A DNA stretch of 64,000 bases from Pyrrhoderma lamaoense (GCA_002794735.1 NBAZ01000001.1:3348001-3412000), one strand, 5' to 3'; counted from the stretch's first letter, positions 36,200 to 49,432 are shown. Notes: generated from the sequence alone by a model not told the origin. Translations and numbers: made by a program.

Positions 36200-39100
36200 A
36201 TGGACTATCGTGAACAACAACAACGCCCTCCTCGTTCAGTCCCACCCCGCAATGCGGCTGCCTCCCCCGCCTCAAATTCTACCTACTCCGACAGTATCAA
36301 TCGACCCCCCTTCAGTCCTACTCCTCAAGCTCAATATGCACAACAAAGGGGGAATGTCTCGTTTCAAGTACCGGACCAAGCGGAGCGTCGCTACCACGGC
36401 TCTGCCTATGATCGTCATAATGAACTCCCGCCAACTCCAGACGAACTTTCACATACTGAAGCCGCAGGAGACAGCTTTGAGACCCGTGTAGGGAGAAAGA
36501 AAAGTCTGGTTAGACCAGACAGAGAAAAGATAGAGCCAGGGCATCGTCAATGGTACTATAGGAACCATGCGGCCCAACTTGAGGACGAGGGTAATGGGAG
36601 AGTAGGACTTATGCCATCCTGTACGCATACTGTCTCCCCTTTGTTGTTCTTTCACTCATACATCTCAACTAGCTACTGGAAACTACCCCCAACGAGGGCC
36701 TTTGCGTAGAGGGAAGTCTCTACTCGCTCGTGAAGAGGACGTACCTGAGTCAGGTCTTACCCTCTTCAAGCGTGGCGCCACACTTCGACGAAACAAATCC
36801 CGACAGACGCTCTCAAGTGACCCTGATGGCACTACTGAAAAAAAGAGAGGATGTCTTCCCGATGTACCAGGGCCTCACGATGGTTGGATGATGTACTGTT
36901 ATTTTTTAACTATCTGTATTCCCGGTTTCTTATTGAGCACATTTGGTTTGTATCAAATTTCTTTGACTATATTCGCTTTCGACTGAGATATAACCTATTC
37001 CCCTCCCTATAGGAATACGTACCCCGGAGCAGAAACGTGCATGGCGAGAGAAAATGGGTCTCTTAAGTATTATTTTTGTTCTCATGGCCGGCGTGGGTTT
37101 TATCACATTTGGTTTTACACAGACCGTATGTGGTACGCCTGTCACACGTTACCGGACGGGTACAGTCGGTAACAGTTCGGTGATAATTCATGGGTACGAC
37201 TATGACTTTTCGTCATTTAATCATCCTCAAACAGCCTCGTTTGATGGCTCGACAAACCCTTTATTCGAGGGTGACTGGAATGTTGCGGGCGCAGATATCA
37301 GTTTTATGTTCCAGAACACTGGTGGTAGTTGTCGAGGAATTATCACTGGGGCTAGTAATACAACTATCACATCTGAAAATGATGACCTTCAATGGTACTT
37401 CCCATGCAATGTTTATAACCAATTTGGGACAAGCGGTGTGAACCAGACGAACTATGATTCATCAACGACTTGTCATATATCGAGCACGGCCCGAAGTGAT
37501 CTAGCTGCATTGTCTCCCGAAGGGCAGGTCTACTATACCTGGGATGATGTCAGAAACACAGATCGTAACCTTGCAGTCTATGAATCGTGAGATATCTCAT
37601 GTCCTTTCAATTTTAATCATGCTGACCTATCTATACTATCTCAACTACTTCAGAAATGTTTTGGACTTTGATTTACTGCATTGGCTAAGCAAGGGCTTAG
37701 TAGACTACCCTGATATTTTTGACGACTTCATGTCCAAGAATGGGACTTACAATACGAGAGATATTACGATGTTGATGTACCGCTCTAGCCAGAAGACATT
37801 AGGATCTTGTTTACAGGAGATCATCACTGTTGGCTTCATCGATACTAACACAATCGGCTGTGTTGCTTCTGATATCGTCCTTTACTTGTCTCTTATTTTC
37901 ATCGTCGGTGTTGTCGTTATCAAGTTTGGTATGGCCGTCATATTTGGCTGGTTCTTATCTTGGAAGCTTGGCTCCTTTGGAAACGAGTCTTACGAACAGC
38001 GTATGCAACGTGCCGAAGCGATTGAAAATTGGACGGACAACATCTACAGTGCTGCTCCAAGCCGATACAGACCAAATGTAGGGAAGAACGGAGGTGGATC
38101 AGAGAAATATGGTAATAAGCGAAAGACGTTCCTACCATCAACTTCTCGCTTTACACCTGCAGATCAGTTGCTCAAAGTGAGTGGCAACAGACCAACAACA
38201 ACTTATGGGAATATAGAAAACGTTTCATATAAGCGAAGTACGGTATATGGTGGTGGGAAGAAACTCACGCCGCCGGATACTCCTGCCTATCGCTCATCAC
38301 GCAGCTCCACATCCCTTGTAGACAGCTCCAGCCAGAAAGGATTTTTCAATGATAGCCCGTGTCCATTCCCTCTTTCCAATGTGATCCCACAACCGTCACC
38401 GGATTTCATGCCTTTCAATTTCCCCCTAGCGCACACTATTTGCTTGGTAACAGCATATTCAGAATCAGTTGAAGGTTTACGTACGACTTTAGATTCACTT
38501 GCAACTACGGACTACCCTAATAGTCACAAACTGCTCATGGTTATTGCTGATGGTATGGTCAAGGGTGCTGGGAATGATTTGTCAACTCCCGATATCGTTC
38601 TTACTATGATGGGAGAATTTGTCGTGCCTGTAGAGGACGTTGAAGCTCATTCTTACGTCGCTATTGCAGATGGTCATAAGAAGCATAACATGGCTAAGGT
38701 ATACGCAGGTTTCTATGTATATGACGACAAAACGGTAGAGAAGTCAAAGCAACAGCGGGTGCCGATTGTGCTTGTGGCGAAATGCGGTAACCCACTGGAA
38801 CAGTCGGATCCGAAGCCTGGTAATCGCGGGAAGCGTGATTCGCAAATTGTTTTAATGTCATTCATGCAGAAGGTCATATTTGATGAACGTATGACGACGT
38901 TGGAATATGAGTTCTTCAACTCGATTTGGAGAGTGACTGGTATCAGTCCTGACCGGTATGAAATGGTATTGTGTGTGGATGCTGATACAAAGGTGTTCCC
39001 CGATTCGCTGACGAGAATGGTCTCTTGTATGGTCCGCGATGAGGAAATTATGGGTCTCTGCGGGGAAACTAAGATTGCGAACAAGGCAGAGACTTGGGTG

Positions 39101-40884
39101 ACTATGATCCAAGGTCGGTAACAATCCTCTCTCTAATTTGTTGAAGTTTCAAAACACTGAATGATTTCATCTAGTTTTCGAGTACTACATCTCGCACCAT
39201 ATGACAAAAGCATTCGAGTCAATGTTTGGTGGTGTAACTTGTTTGCCCGGTTGTTTCAGTATGTATCGTCTTAAGGCACCAAAAGGGTCTACAGGATATT
39301 GGGTTCCTATTCTTGCGAATCCTGATATTGTTGAGCACTATTCAGAGAACATCGTCGACACTCTTCACAAGAAAAACCTATTATTGCTTGGAGAGGATCG
39401 ATATCTGACGACGCTGATGCTAAAGACATTCCCTAAACGGAAGATGATATTCGTCCCCCAAGCAGTGTGCAAAACTATTGTCCCTGATACGTTCCGTGTC
39501 CTGCTTTCTCAACGGCGTCGTTGGATTAATTCGACTGTGCACAATCTCTTCGAGTTGTTGCTAGTTAGAGATCTTTGTGGAACCTTCTGTTTCTCAATGC
39601 AGTTCGTCGTTTTCATGGAATTGGCGGGTACATTGGTCTTACCTGCTGCTATCTCTTTTACTCTCTTCCTTATTATCGAATCAATTATTCCGGGAGGGTC
39701 TGACACGACAATTCCCTTGATCTTGCTCGGTATTATCCTTGGTATTCCCGGTCTACTTATTGTTGTCACGTCACGCAAAGTTGCATACCTCGGCTGGATG
39801 CTTATCTACTTACTTTCTCTACCGGTTTGGAATTTTGTACTTCCCGCTTATGCTTTCTGGCACTTCGATGACTTCTCATGGGGTCAAACTCGTCAAGTTT
39901 CTGGAGGGGATAAGGCTGCTAGTCATGGAGACAAGGAGGGAGAGTTCGATTCCTCTCATATCGTGATGAAACGCTGGGCAGAATTCGAACGTGAGCGAAG
40001 GTGGAGAGGTGGAACTACGTCAAGAGATTCGACATTCTATGACATGCGTTCTAACTCTCCAAAACGGTAAGTTTCAGTTTTTACTCGGTTTAATAAGATT
40101 ATCTCAACAATAAATATCTAGGTCCTCGATGATTTCCACGTCTGAGACATTCCAACACCAAGGATCTGATATGGTTGACCCATCTATGTATAGTAATCAG
40201 CCTCGGGCACGAAGTGATAGTTCACCGTTAGTTATGCTTCCTGCACCATTGGCGAGACCAACTGGACTTTCGGCCACTTCAACTAGTGTATCTGGCTTCT
40301 CAAGAAATAGTGAAGAGATGCCCATGCTTGGAGACAACACTGGTTCCCGATCACGGCTTATTCCAAGTCCACCCGGTGATTACGGGGGATATGCATCTCC
40401 TGATGCTTATTCGCCAACAATTCCATCATCTATAGAGAACTATGTGAACCGTGGGCAAAGTTCAGGTGGTGCGGTATTGCGGCAAGGAACGATGTCAAGT
40501 AACTATCCCGGAGAAACTCATAATCCATATGGGCAATCCCAACCTCAGGCAGTAGGTTATGATGATGAGACAAGTGGGACAACAACAACAACTACTACCA
40601 CAGAGTCAGATGAAGCTTCGATGAGACAACATTATCAGCAACAGCAACCTAGAGCGCGAACACAGTCGCGAGGGTTCAGTTTGGCCGACAACGGCCCGGT
40701 CCCTGGTCCTGAAGGAGTGCGACGTGTTGCACGGCCTCAATCAAGACGGCCATCTTCACAACAACCTCCTACGAACAGGTATTCACGATCTTCTATGTAT
40801 GGCAGTCCAACAACTGGTATGGCTCCACAAATGCCCGGACTGCCTCCTGGCGCTGCGCCGCCGCGACCATATGGTGACTACTAG
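36200..40884 (+). CDS. Chitin synthase, class IV (division 2)
   Basis: Membrane enzyme that polymerises UDP-GlcNAc into chitin at the cell surface. Six exons: 36200-36620, 36673-36945, 37013-37586, 37654-39113, 39175-40066, 40122-40884; 1460 residues and no frame break. After a disordered N-terminus comes the block [19 protein letters not shown], two N-terminal membrane helices (second: [19 protein letters not shown]) followed by QTVCGTP, a lumenal domain with [20 protein letters not shown], and another helix ([20 protein letters not shown]). The catalytic part has [74 protein letters not shown] and the signature [15 protein letters not shown], then a cluster of membrane helices and [19 protein letters not shown]. 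The C-terminal 280 residues are Ser/Pro/Gln-rich. No myosin motor is present, so it is not class V or VII. The start at 36200 is the first ATG of the frame. Confidence 0.96.
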
Positions 40885-42007
40885 TAAATAAATACGAAAT
40901 ATGCATTGACACTTCACTCCTCTCTCACAATTTCTCTTTGTCGCTATCTGTCTTATCTTATGCTCTCGGTGATCATCTCTCTTTTCCCACACGCTTTTTC
41001 TTTTTCTCTCCCTTTCATCTTTCTTTAATTTTCTTCCCTTTTCTCTTTATTTTAAAGCAAAGTAACGTGTCTGGACAATGGTAATTGATAATCCACTATT
41101 TTACCTTGTTTTATGTTTTCTCCCCTTTTTGCTTTTTTTCTTCATTTCTCGAGTGCAAGGACAATTTCTTATCGTGTAATGACCAGTTACCACTTTACTT
41201 CAAGTACAGTTTCCTTTCCGTAGTACATCTCTGATACGGACATGGACCATCTCATGGATCCGGACTTTCCTGATCTAATCTAGGCAATTTCGACGACACA
41301 CCAACACTACAATTCAAATTTTCCACCTGGCATTTTCTTTCATTGAAAGACTTTCAATTCCTTCTTTAATTTTCTGTCATATCCTCAAGTTTTCACTTTC
41401 TCTCCTGTTTTAACTATATCCTCATCTATCTCTTCATCATGTATAGTGATGTTGATACCTCTCACATTTTCCCATTTTCCCGCTTCCTTTGTCCCTCGAG
41501 TTTTTCGTTGCTCTTCAAGAAAAATGCCTGGTAATGTAGTGTCGGTACGATATTGACTGAAAATGAAAATAAGCCTTTTTTATACCGAAACTCTAATGCA
41601 CGCGGTTCAGATATGTAGCCGAATAAATGAGGTAAATCTGTAAAATTACAATAATTAATAATAAAAAACAAGGGCAATTGTTATTGTAAGACATTGACAA
41701 TCAAAATTTACGATTTCAACTGTTACTGTAGTAGTCGGCGTCTGCCGGCCGGAACCACTGGCCAATGCACTGCAACTTGATTTTAATTATTATTATATTG
41801 CTATAGTATGTAGCAAAAAAGCTGGTTACAAAGAAGCAGCCACCATCCGTATATATAATCTGGGTTCTCGTCTGCTAAAAAATCCGACATCTCTCCCGGC
41901 ATATGAACCTTTCGACGAAATTACTGTAACACATCTTTTTTGTCTCAAAACTTCTGAACGCGGTGGTACTCTTTCTCATATTTGAAAACGAAAAGAAAGA
42001 CGAAGAA
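40885..42007. other. Intergenic region
   Basis: T/C-rich 3' flank of the chitin synthase gene to about 41500, then AT-rich sequence leading to the next start codon. No coding sequence seen. Confidence 0.45.
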
Positions 42008-44873
42008 ATGCATCCTGACGTCCCAGCAACGAGTAGTCAAATACCAGTATTTTCTCCATCCCCTGAATCAAACAGTGAAATCTTAGACGAAATGACAACC
42101 TCGACGGATGTCTCTTGTAATAATTCTCAAGTTGACCAACAGCAGGCTTGTACGAATAAGAAGAAGAAGAAGAAAAGGACGAATAAGACGAGGAACGGGA
42201 ACACGAAAAGTACTGGTAAAGCCGAGTGTAATAATGTTGCTACGAAGAAGGTGAACGGACAAGATGACGAGGATGGAAGAGCAAATATGTTGAAGATATG
42301 TAGGAATAAGCATTGGAAATATATCAGCTCGTATCATGTTTGTCCTTTTCTCTAGTTATTGCGGGTTGAACCACCGCGAATTATCTCTGATATTGACTAC
42401 TTTTCTTAGGGCCCATGGCTTCAATTACCTATCGAACTATTAGAATCACTATTAATGTTGAATATAGACCCAGAAGTGGCAACGCCAGACATACCACCGC
42501 CGCCGTCTTCACTACCACCTCCAGCGCATTATCATGCACTGCCAGCCACCTCATCCGCACCAGCATCTATCACCACTTCTTCTCCCACTTTGACAACGCG
42601 TCCTTCGCTACCAATTGGATTTTCGCGTCTTCGTGAATTTGGTAGCGCTGCGAATAGTCCACAGATCTCTAGATCCAGCTCTGGTGGTTCTCAGTCGCAT
42701 TTAACATCGGTTGATTACAACTCGTGTTCACCAACCGCCAATGACTCACCTCCGACACCTGGAATTGGGCTACCATTGTTGTCTGAAGGAAGAATACCTC
42801 CGCCTCCTATCGATCCGGGTGTGTTTCGGTGTATAGCGAGTATTAGACGGAGGATCGACGAAGCTGCTGAATTAGCAGTTCGGGCTTCATCTGGTATGTC
42901 AGCTGGTAACTTTGGTGGTGGAGGAGGTTTGTTTGGGTGTATGGGGAATGGCGGGGGTGGTGGACTTGGGTATGGGTATGGTGGAGGGGGAGGAGGCTTG
43001 TTTATGGGTGATCATGGAGGGAGGAACGCACCAATGTCTGCGACCAGGACAAATCTGCTAAGAACTCTTGCGGTACAGAAGCTTTCAGAGGCGTATAGAG
43101 CGGATGAGATCGCTTCGAGTGTTATGGTTATGCAGCGTGGTACTGTGTTTGATGATGTCGCGGAACGGGTATTGAAAGTTGGTCAGTTTCAGTTCCTTTC
43201 AAAATTACTCATATAGATAATAAGCTTAAATTTTCTGACTAATTTGAATTGATAGATCCCAACAATGTCGATGCCCAATATGTACACTTTTTCCATGAGA
43301 AGATTCCATCTAGGTATGTATCTATATCGTTGTATATCTTATCTGAAGATTATCATAATTGATTCTTCTTTTTTAGGCAGGTTGCTGAAGCCACACCCAC
43401 TACCGCTTTGGATAAGCTGATCCTTCAAGATCCACATCGTCTGGAATACTGGAGAACGAGAGGCATAGTTCATTGTATGCGAGACGAATACACGATGGCT
43501 GTAAAGGACTTCACATATGTTATTAAGGAATCGCGGGGTAATAGACGAGCACGCTTGATTCACGATGGATCTAAGAGACTTAAAACTGATATTCGTACCA
43601 AGGGCGGGAAGAAACGGAAGAATAAAGTTAATGGTCAGGCTCCACCGAGTGGAACTGCCGCTGTTATTGAGGGACCGAATGCAGAGCCGCTACTTTTCCA
43701 TCGTTCCGTTTTGCCTGATGCCCCCGACCCAATCGAATCTCAGTCATTATTCTATCGTGGATGTGCTCATCTGGGACATGCGCTCTATCTCATAGAGGAT
43801 ACGGTGTTCAAGCTAGAGGAGATCCCCCGTATTCACCCGAATGAGTTTGGAGAAGTCTATCTCTTGTATCTGGACAATGGGAAATACGGAGGAACGGAAT
43901 TGGGAAATGTCGATAGCCCTCTTGGTCCATCAGGTGGCAGGAAAGCTAAGGCTTACCAGGAGGCATTTTGTAATGGACGGCTTCGTGAGCAGATCTTGGG
44001 TCTGCTCAGGAAAAGTAAACGGGATCATGAACGCTTCCTTTCTCACTTCGATTCCCTAGACTCACCTCCAGACCAATCATGCTCTGATGTGGAGATCTCA
44101 GAGCGTTTGAATCGGATGCAAAATGCATTCTTGCTCATGGACTCGTTCCGTCCAGGATCCCATGCTCAGGCATCCCTTTCTCAATCACACATTGATACTC
44201 AGCCGAACTTCACGACTTATCATCCCCTGATGCTTGAGTCACTTTTCAGTGTGTTGATCTGTACAATTATGCTGGGAGAATTTGAAGCCTTGCCTGATAC
44301 ATTTGAACATACGGCGAAAACAATTGCGGGTTTAGAAGGTTATCCTATATTTCTTGCGCCCCGGTCTATGGCGCAATCAGAATTTACGGAGACTCTAGAA
44401 CGTCTGGCGATTGGTTGGAAGTACGGAAGGATGTCAAATTCCTTTATTCACAAGAATGCATCCTCAAAGTCCGCTATAGTTGATATACATATCCCAACTC
44501 ATTTGCTGATAACTTCTGGAGAGAACGATACTGATACTTCTTCGTGCTCCGCCGGACCCTCTGTGCTTAAAACCCCTCGATATCAAGTCGTGATTCGCCT
44601 GTTAATGGCAGTAACACCCCGGATCCCGAATACGATGTTTGCACTCAGTTTGATCAGATGAATATGGCATACAGCAGAAGATCAGCTGTTGAAAATCTAC
44701 TTGTACTTCTTGCTGCCATGCGCAAACGGATGGATGCTGGCTCAGCTGAAGCTGGAGGGAAGAAATCATCTTTTAATCTTACTTTACATGGTGCAAGAGT
44801 GGAGACCATACTTATATGGCTCAGTGCCACTATCATACCAGAGCTGGAATCAACAGCAGAAGCGTTGTTATGA
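42008..44873 (+). CDS. Conserved fungal protein with helical-repeat (TPR-like) segment
   Basis: Four exons: 42008-42337, 42410-43181, 43256-43313, 43377-44873; about 885 residues. A Lys-rich N-terminus (NKKKKKKRTNKTRNG) could be a nuclear or nucleolar signal. Conserved-looking blocks are KHWKYISSYHGPWLQLPIEL (across the first splice), LRTLAVQKLSEAYRADEIAS, VDPNNVDAQYVHFFHEKIPS and DPHRLEYWRTRGIVHCMRDE followed by YTMAVKDFTYVI, which reads like a tetratricopeptide unit. Between them is a Gly-rich loop (residues about 255-300). I cannot assign a function. One base is missing between 44569 and 44606, probably in CCCC near 44574, after which the C-terminus LLVLLAAMRKRMDAGSAEAG follows in the next frame. 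Real gene for certain; product unknown. Confidence 0.72.
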
Positions 44874-45246
44874 ACTGTAGTGTAACAGAATTTATCATCG
44901 ATGTCTTTTCCTTGTATAGCGGGCTGCCTAAGAAGTAATGTACATGTACATTATAGTTTTAAAGTTGCAATGGAATCTCGATAATGAGTCTCGCGATGAT
45001 TTCCCGGTAATTTACAAAGAATATATGGGATTCTATGGACTGCTTACGCTTCTCTGATTTACTTATGAATAGTAGATATAATATTTTACAATACTTCAGC
45101 GCACAATTGGATACAATGATGATTAATTTCAACAATTCACCTCGTGACATATCACGTGTAGATGTGACACATCGTGTTTATTACATGTGGTTGTACCCAT
45201 CGTTAATGAGTGAGGCTCTGATAACCTTTTTCATAAAAATCTAGAG
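44874..45246. other. Intergenic region before the BRCA2 homologue
   Basis: AT-rich, no gene. It holds an 18-base perfect palindrome at 44936-44953 and presumably the BRCA2 promoter. Confidence 0.5.
44936..44953. repeat. 18-base perfect palindrome
   Basis: TAATGTACATGTACATTA is its own reverse complement. It lies about 60 bases after the stop codon of the upstream gene. It could be a binding site or a hairpin in the 3' untranslated region. Confidence 0.6.
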
Positions 45247-48200
45247 ATGTCCTCGCCATCTAGAAAAAGGCAGCGCCTTTCGTCACCAACATATGAGGAT
45301 AGTCTAGAACTACCTGATGAAGAGGAACTGGAAGAACTATATCGAATAGAAATATCCCTTTCACAACAAGAGGCTCAAGCTTCAACCCCTTTGTTTCAAA
45401 ACTCCGCTCCTCCTCCTATTTCTCAATTTCATGGCCAAGACTTTAGGCAGAAGAGGATACAGCCTATAAGGCTGTCTGCACAGGACCGTGAAAAAATATA
45501 TGGGAATACACTCCTCATCCAAAATACCAGCTCGCAAGCCCCATCGGATGTTGATGAAAGCTTTGATCTATTAGGATCTCCAGACATCCCTTCAGACAAA
45601 CACAACTCAAACTGGTTTGCACCATCCTCCACTCCAACAGCTGGTTTTCAGCTTGCTTCAAGGAGTCTACTCGAATCTTCGACATCAGATGATTTGGATG
45701 TTGCAGATGACTCTTTTTGCTTTGGCTTTACGTCCAGTAAACTCCTGTCTCAAGCGGATGGAAGCGGAGTTGGTTTCACAAGTGCAAGTGGTTCTAGAAG
45801 TCTTGCTATAGAACTCTCAAAAGAAGCTCTTGAATTAGCTGCAAAGAAAATGAAAGATTGGTCCGAAGAGGATGATGAACTATTAAAGGCTGAATCTAAT
45901 GCTCAATCAACTGAACCTCCGAAATCTACCCCAAAACCGGTATCTACAGATCAATCTTTCAGACCTGTACTTGCGCCTGTTGGCAATACGCCAAAACCTT
46001 TTCAGACTCCTAAGCCTATAAGTGCAGGGATTAAACGACCATTTAGCTCGCCTTTACTTTCTCGTAGTGTAGGACCTTCAAATGGGAAGCAAATGGATTT
46101 AAGTCTCCTCTCATAAGTAATGCTTCTCCGCGAACAGTATACTATCCTAGGGGTAGTACTGAACAGGAGCAAGGAGGTATGTTCGCTTAGCAACTGATGA
46201 CTCAGCCCAATTTAAGTAACTCATATTGAATATCAGCCAAGTCCCCTAGTAGGCAGATATCCACTCCGTCACGATTAAATTCTGGAAACAACTCGCCTTT
46301 TCGAACTCCAATGAAAGCAGGCCCTTCAAACCAAAGTAGGGCTAAGCCAGTATTTGTAACACCTTTTAAGCAAGGGATGAAACCTGGGGAACCAGGACGA
46401 CTAGCTTTGGAACAGCGGAGGAGAGAGCAGATAATCCGTGCTGAAGAGACAGTTAACCCATATCCTCCTTGTCAGTCTAAGTATAACCCAGTTTTGATGG
46501 AAAAGAAAATGAGAGGTAAATTCAAACTTCTCGTTTTATTATTATTGACTGAAGCTTGATAATGCCTGGTTTTATGGAACTGTAGAAAGAATGAGGAAGA
46601 AGATACCTCTCAGAGAGTCCGGTTTGTATCCTCGACGATATACTACCAATGACTTTGAGAGAATGAATATGTGGGTCTATAACTATCTTCTTGGTGGCCA
46701 TCAAAACTGATTCTTCGCATAGTAACATCGCTAACCTCAGTCAAATTACACCTCAGACTGCGAAGTTCTACTCTTTCGATATGGATAATAACCCTGAATA
46801 CTTGTCCGTCTTAGGACCAGGAGTAACTAAGTTCGGTCCAACCGAGGCTTGCGATTATTTATCAAGAACTGGCAGAGACGCATCACCAAACTGGATCGAT
46901 AATCACTGGGGACTTATCCTTTGGAAGTTAGCTGGATTAGTTGCCCTAGATCCTGAACAAGAGTGCAGAGCACCTAATCCGGACCACCTTGATGATACTG
47001 AAAACAAAATATTCAAGCGCTGGCACTGGCGGACTGTAGTCAAGCAGCTTGAATCCCGATATGACATAGAGTATGACGGGAAGAGGCCTGCTTTTCGAAT
47101 GATCACTACGGGAGATGCCCCTGCTGGATCTCCTCTTGTGCTTGTGGTTACTCAAATTTTAAGTAAGGGAGATCCAAGTAAAGGGACAGGCGAGGGGTCC
47201 CTTGCTGTGATCGAAGTTAGTGATGGTTGGTATTTTCTGAAAGCAACATTAGACGCTCCCTTGACAAGGGCGGTGACACGGGGCAAAATCCGCCCGGGTT
47301 GTAAACTTGCAACGGCAGGTGCTAAAGTACGTTTATGAGGTACCTTCTTTGTTATGCCTACATTAATATCACGATACCAGTTGGAGAACACAAAAAAGGA
47401 TCCATGCGATATACTCGAGGCATACAATGCCTGCTCGCTTAAACTGTATGGGAATGGTACACATCTTTCACGATGGGATACGAAACTTGGGTATCAGATG
47501 GATCCCTTTATTGCTACTCTTGGTAGTCTTACTCTAGACGGTGGAATCGTACCTCTCATGGACCTAGTCGTTGAAAAGGTTTAATATTCTTACCTATTGA
47601 TAAGTATATGGAATGCTAATACCCATTGGATTTCAGATCTATCCCATAGCATATCTTGAATATATTAACCAGCCAGGTTCCTCGTTTCCGATCCGAGAGG
47701 GACCTCGTTCTGAGAAAGAAGAAGCAGAAGTGGATGACATATGGAGGGTACATACTTTCCTCACTATAACCCATCTTTAGTCTGAGAATTTCTTCATACT
47801 CTAGAAACGTCGCGAAAGGGAGGCATCTAAAATCCAGGATAAGTATGAAGCTCGCTGGGCTCGATATGAGGCTCTTGCAGATCGCGCCGAACATACCATT
47901 TCCGCAGATTTCATTCCACAGATTGAAGGTTTGTGTTTTCGTAGCAATATGTATGCCTTTTGGTGCTAATCCGGCATAAAGATCAAGCTCCTGGAATTCT
48001 ACAGGATATACTAGATAGTATCGACGAGACGCCAGACGCGGAATCACAGGCACTACAATTTGCCACCTCAAATACGAACAGAGCGTACATCATGCGATAT
48101 ATGCGGGATCGGATCCGCCGGGAACGACAATCAGTTTCTGATGATATTGAAGCGGAGTTAGATGTGAGTTCCCACCACTGAGAATCTGTATATAGCACAT

Positions 48201-48565
48201 TTCTAATATAACGTTTACTATAGGGCATATGCCCCCTCGAGAAGTTAGAAACTTCCGTATTGTGCAAGTGCGGGATGCGCAAACAGCACGCAGACCTGCG
48301 AATCGTGTGGCTCAGGTTACAGTTTGGGATGTTCTGTCTCTCTGTGTTTCTGAAGGGGGTCGAGCAGGTAGTATCGAAGTTGGCCAGCGATTTCTAGTCA
48401 GTTCTGTTCATCATGGGATTCTTCTTTCGATGTTCTAATCGAAACTCTGTTTGGCAGTTAACAAACTTAATCCCGGCACAGAAAAGTGCATGGATGGGTA
48501 ATGCGAAGGATGATATTATATATTTATCTACCCGACAGAATTCTCGCTTCATTAGACTAAGGTGA
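45247..48565 (+). CDS. BRH2: BRCA2/Brh2 homologue, recombination mediator
   Basis: Loads Rad51 on single-stranded DNA in homologous recombination, in the nucleus. Ten exons: 45247-46176, 46237-46515, 46586-46670, 46723-47326, 47381-47578, 47637-47747, 47805-47928, 47982-48163, 48224-48396, 48458-48565; about 931 residues. One good BRC repeat lies near residue 175 (GVGFTSASG...LSKEALELAAKK, with the FxxA motif FTSA). The DNA-binding part begins at ITPQTAKFYSFDMD; helical domain and OB1 show HWGLILWKLAGLVALDPE, LESRYDIEYDGKRPAFR and VLVVTQIL; OB2 shows GWYFLKATLDAPL, TRGKIRPGCKLATAGAK, HLSRWDTKLGYQMDP and LDGGIVPLMDLVVEKIYPI. A charged helical stretch (IWRKRREREASKIQDKYEAR) corresponds to the Tower. 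The end, VRNFRIVQVRD to FIRLR, closes OB2; no OB3 is seen. One-base losses at 46084-46088 and in CCCCC at 48231-48235 break the frame. The fungal protein is expected to bind Dss1 through this region. Confidence 0.93.
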
Positions 48566-48943
48566 AGGACGTGATTAATCGCCGCTTTGTGTCCAATGGT
48601 AGCCATTTTCATTTCTTTGGGATTAATTTATAATGTGATTGTAGCCCATGTATCTGCCATACCCTATTTTTCCCTTACTCTTTCATAAACTAGCTGTAGA
48701 CGTCAGTACACACGTATATGTATCAATTGAGAAGTTCAAGCTGTTAGACATAAGCATTTTTTTTGTTCATTTGCCAGAAGTTAGTTGCAATTACTAAGAC
48801 AAATAAATTAATCAAAGATCTGTCCGACACTTCTAGCCAGTGGAGCAAAGAGCCTGCAAATGTGAGGATGGGTTTTCACAGCTGGAGGGGAATTCTAAGA
48901 TAGGTAGGGGGTGAACGAGAAAGAAAAAACAAAATCGGACAGT
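48566..48943. other. Convergent intergenic region
   Basis: 3' flanks of the BRCA2 homologue (+) and ATP synthase subunit e (-). No OB-fold-like coding sequence is found here in any frame, so the BRCA2 gene does not obviously continue. Confidence 0.5.
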
Positions 48944-49432
48944 TTATGCTATTTCTTTTTCCCATTTTGCAATGAGTTTCTCTAAATCGAATCTAGGGTC
49001 TTCTGGGTCCGTAACCACTATAATTGTAGACACAAATAGTTTATCAGCATTCATATAAAAGACCGAAAAAAGGGGATAAAATGTGTATAGTAATTCAAGT
49101 CCCAAGAGTAACATAATTCAAAGATATCAAACAGCAAGTTTAAAACTCGACACTCACAGTTATCCTTTGGCTCCTCCTGCTTCTTTTTCCATGCTTCCTT
49201 TGCCTTCTTGATAAGTTCTTCTCTCGAATGAAGAGCCTCCTTAGCAAGGGTCTCGTTACGCTCTTTCTGAAGAGTACGTCGATGGAGGATACCGTAAAAT
49301 ACACCTCCGAGAAGGGCAGAGTAGCGAACGACCTAGCAGTGTTGAAATAACCAAGTAGAAAGTAAAGATATAAGCAGCGGTGGATAAATATATTCATTCC
49401 GAAAGACATACGTTCACGGTAGTAGAGGCCAT
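48944..49432 (-). CDS. TIM11: ATP synthase subunit e (mitochondrial F1Fo dimerisation subunit)
   Basis: Small inner-membrane subunit that helps the ATP synthase form dimers and shape cristae (yeast Tim11/Atp21). Exons 49432-49412, 49332-49158, 49017-48944; 89 residues, no frame break. The N-terminal helix is VVRYSALLGGVFYGILHRRT, with the GxxxG-type motif GGVFYG that drives dimer contact; a charged coiled coil follows (ERNETLAKEALHSREELIKK) and the tail is DPRFDLEKLIAKWEKEIA. Length and layout match the family. The first exon is only 21 bases. Confidence 0.93.

Noticed and set aside
46671..46722. Apparent frame break in the BRCA2 homologue before NIANLSQITP
   Set aside because: Explained by a 52-base GT-AG intron that keeps the conserved ITPQTAKFY block in frame, so it was not counted as a one-base loss.
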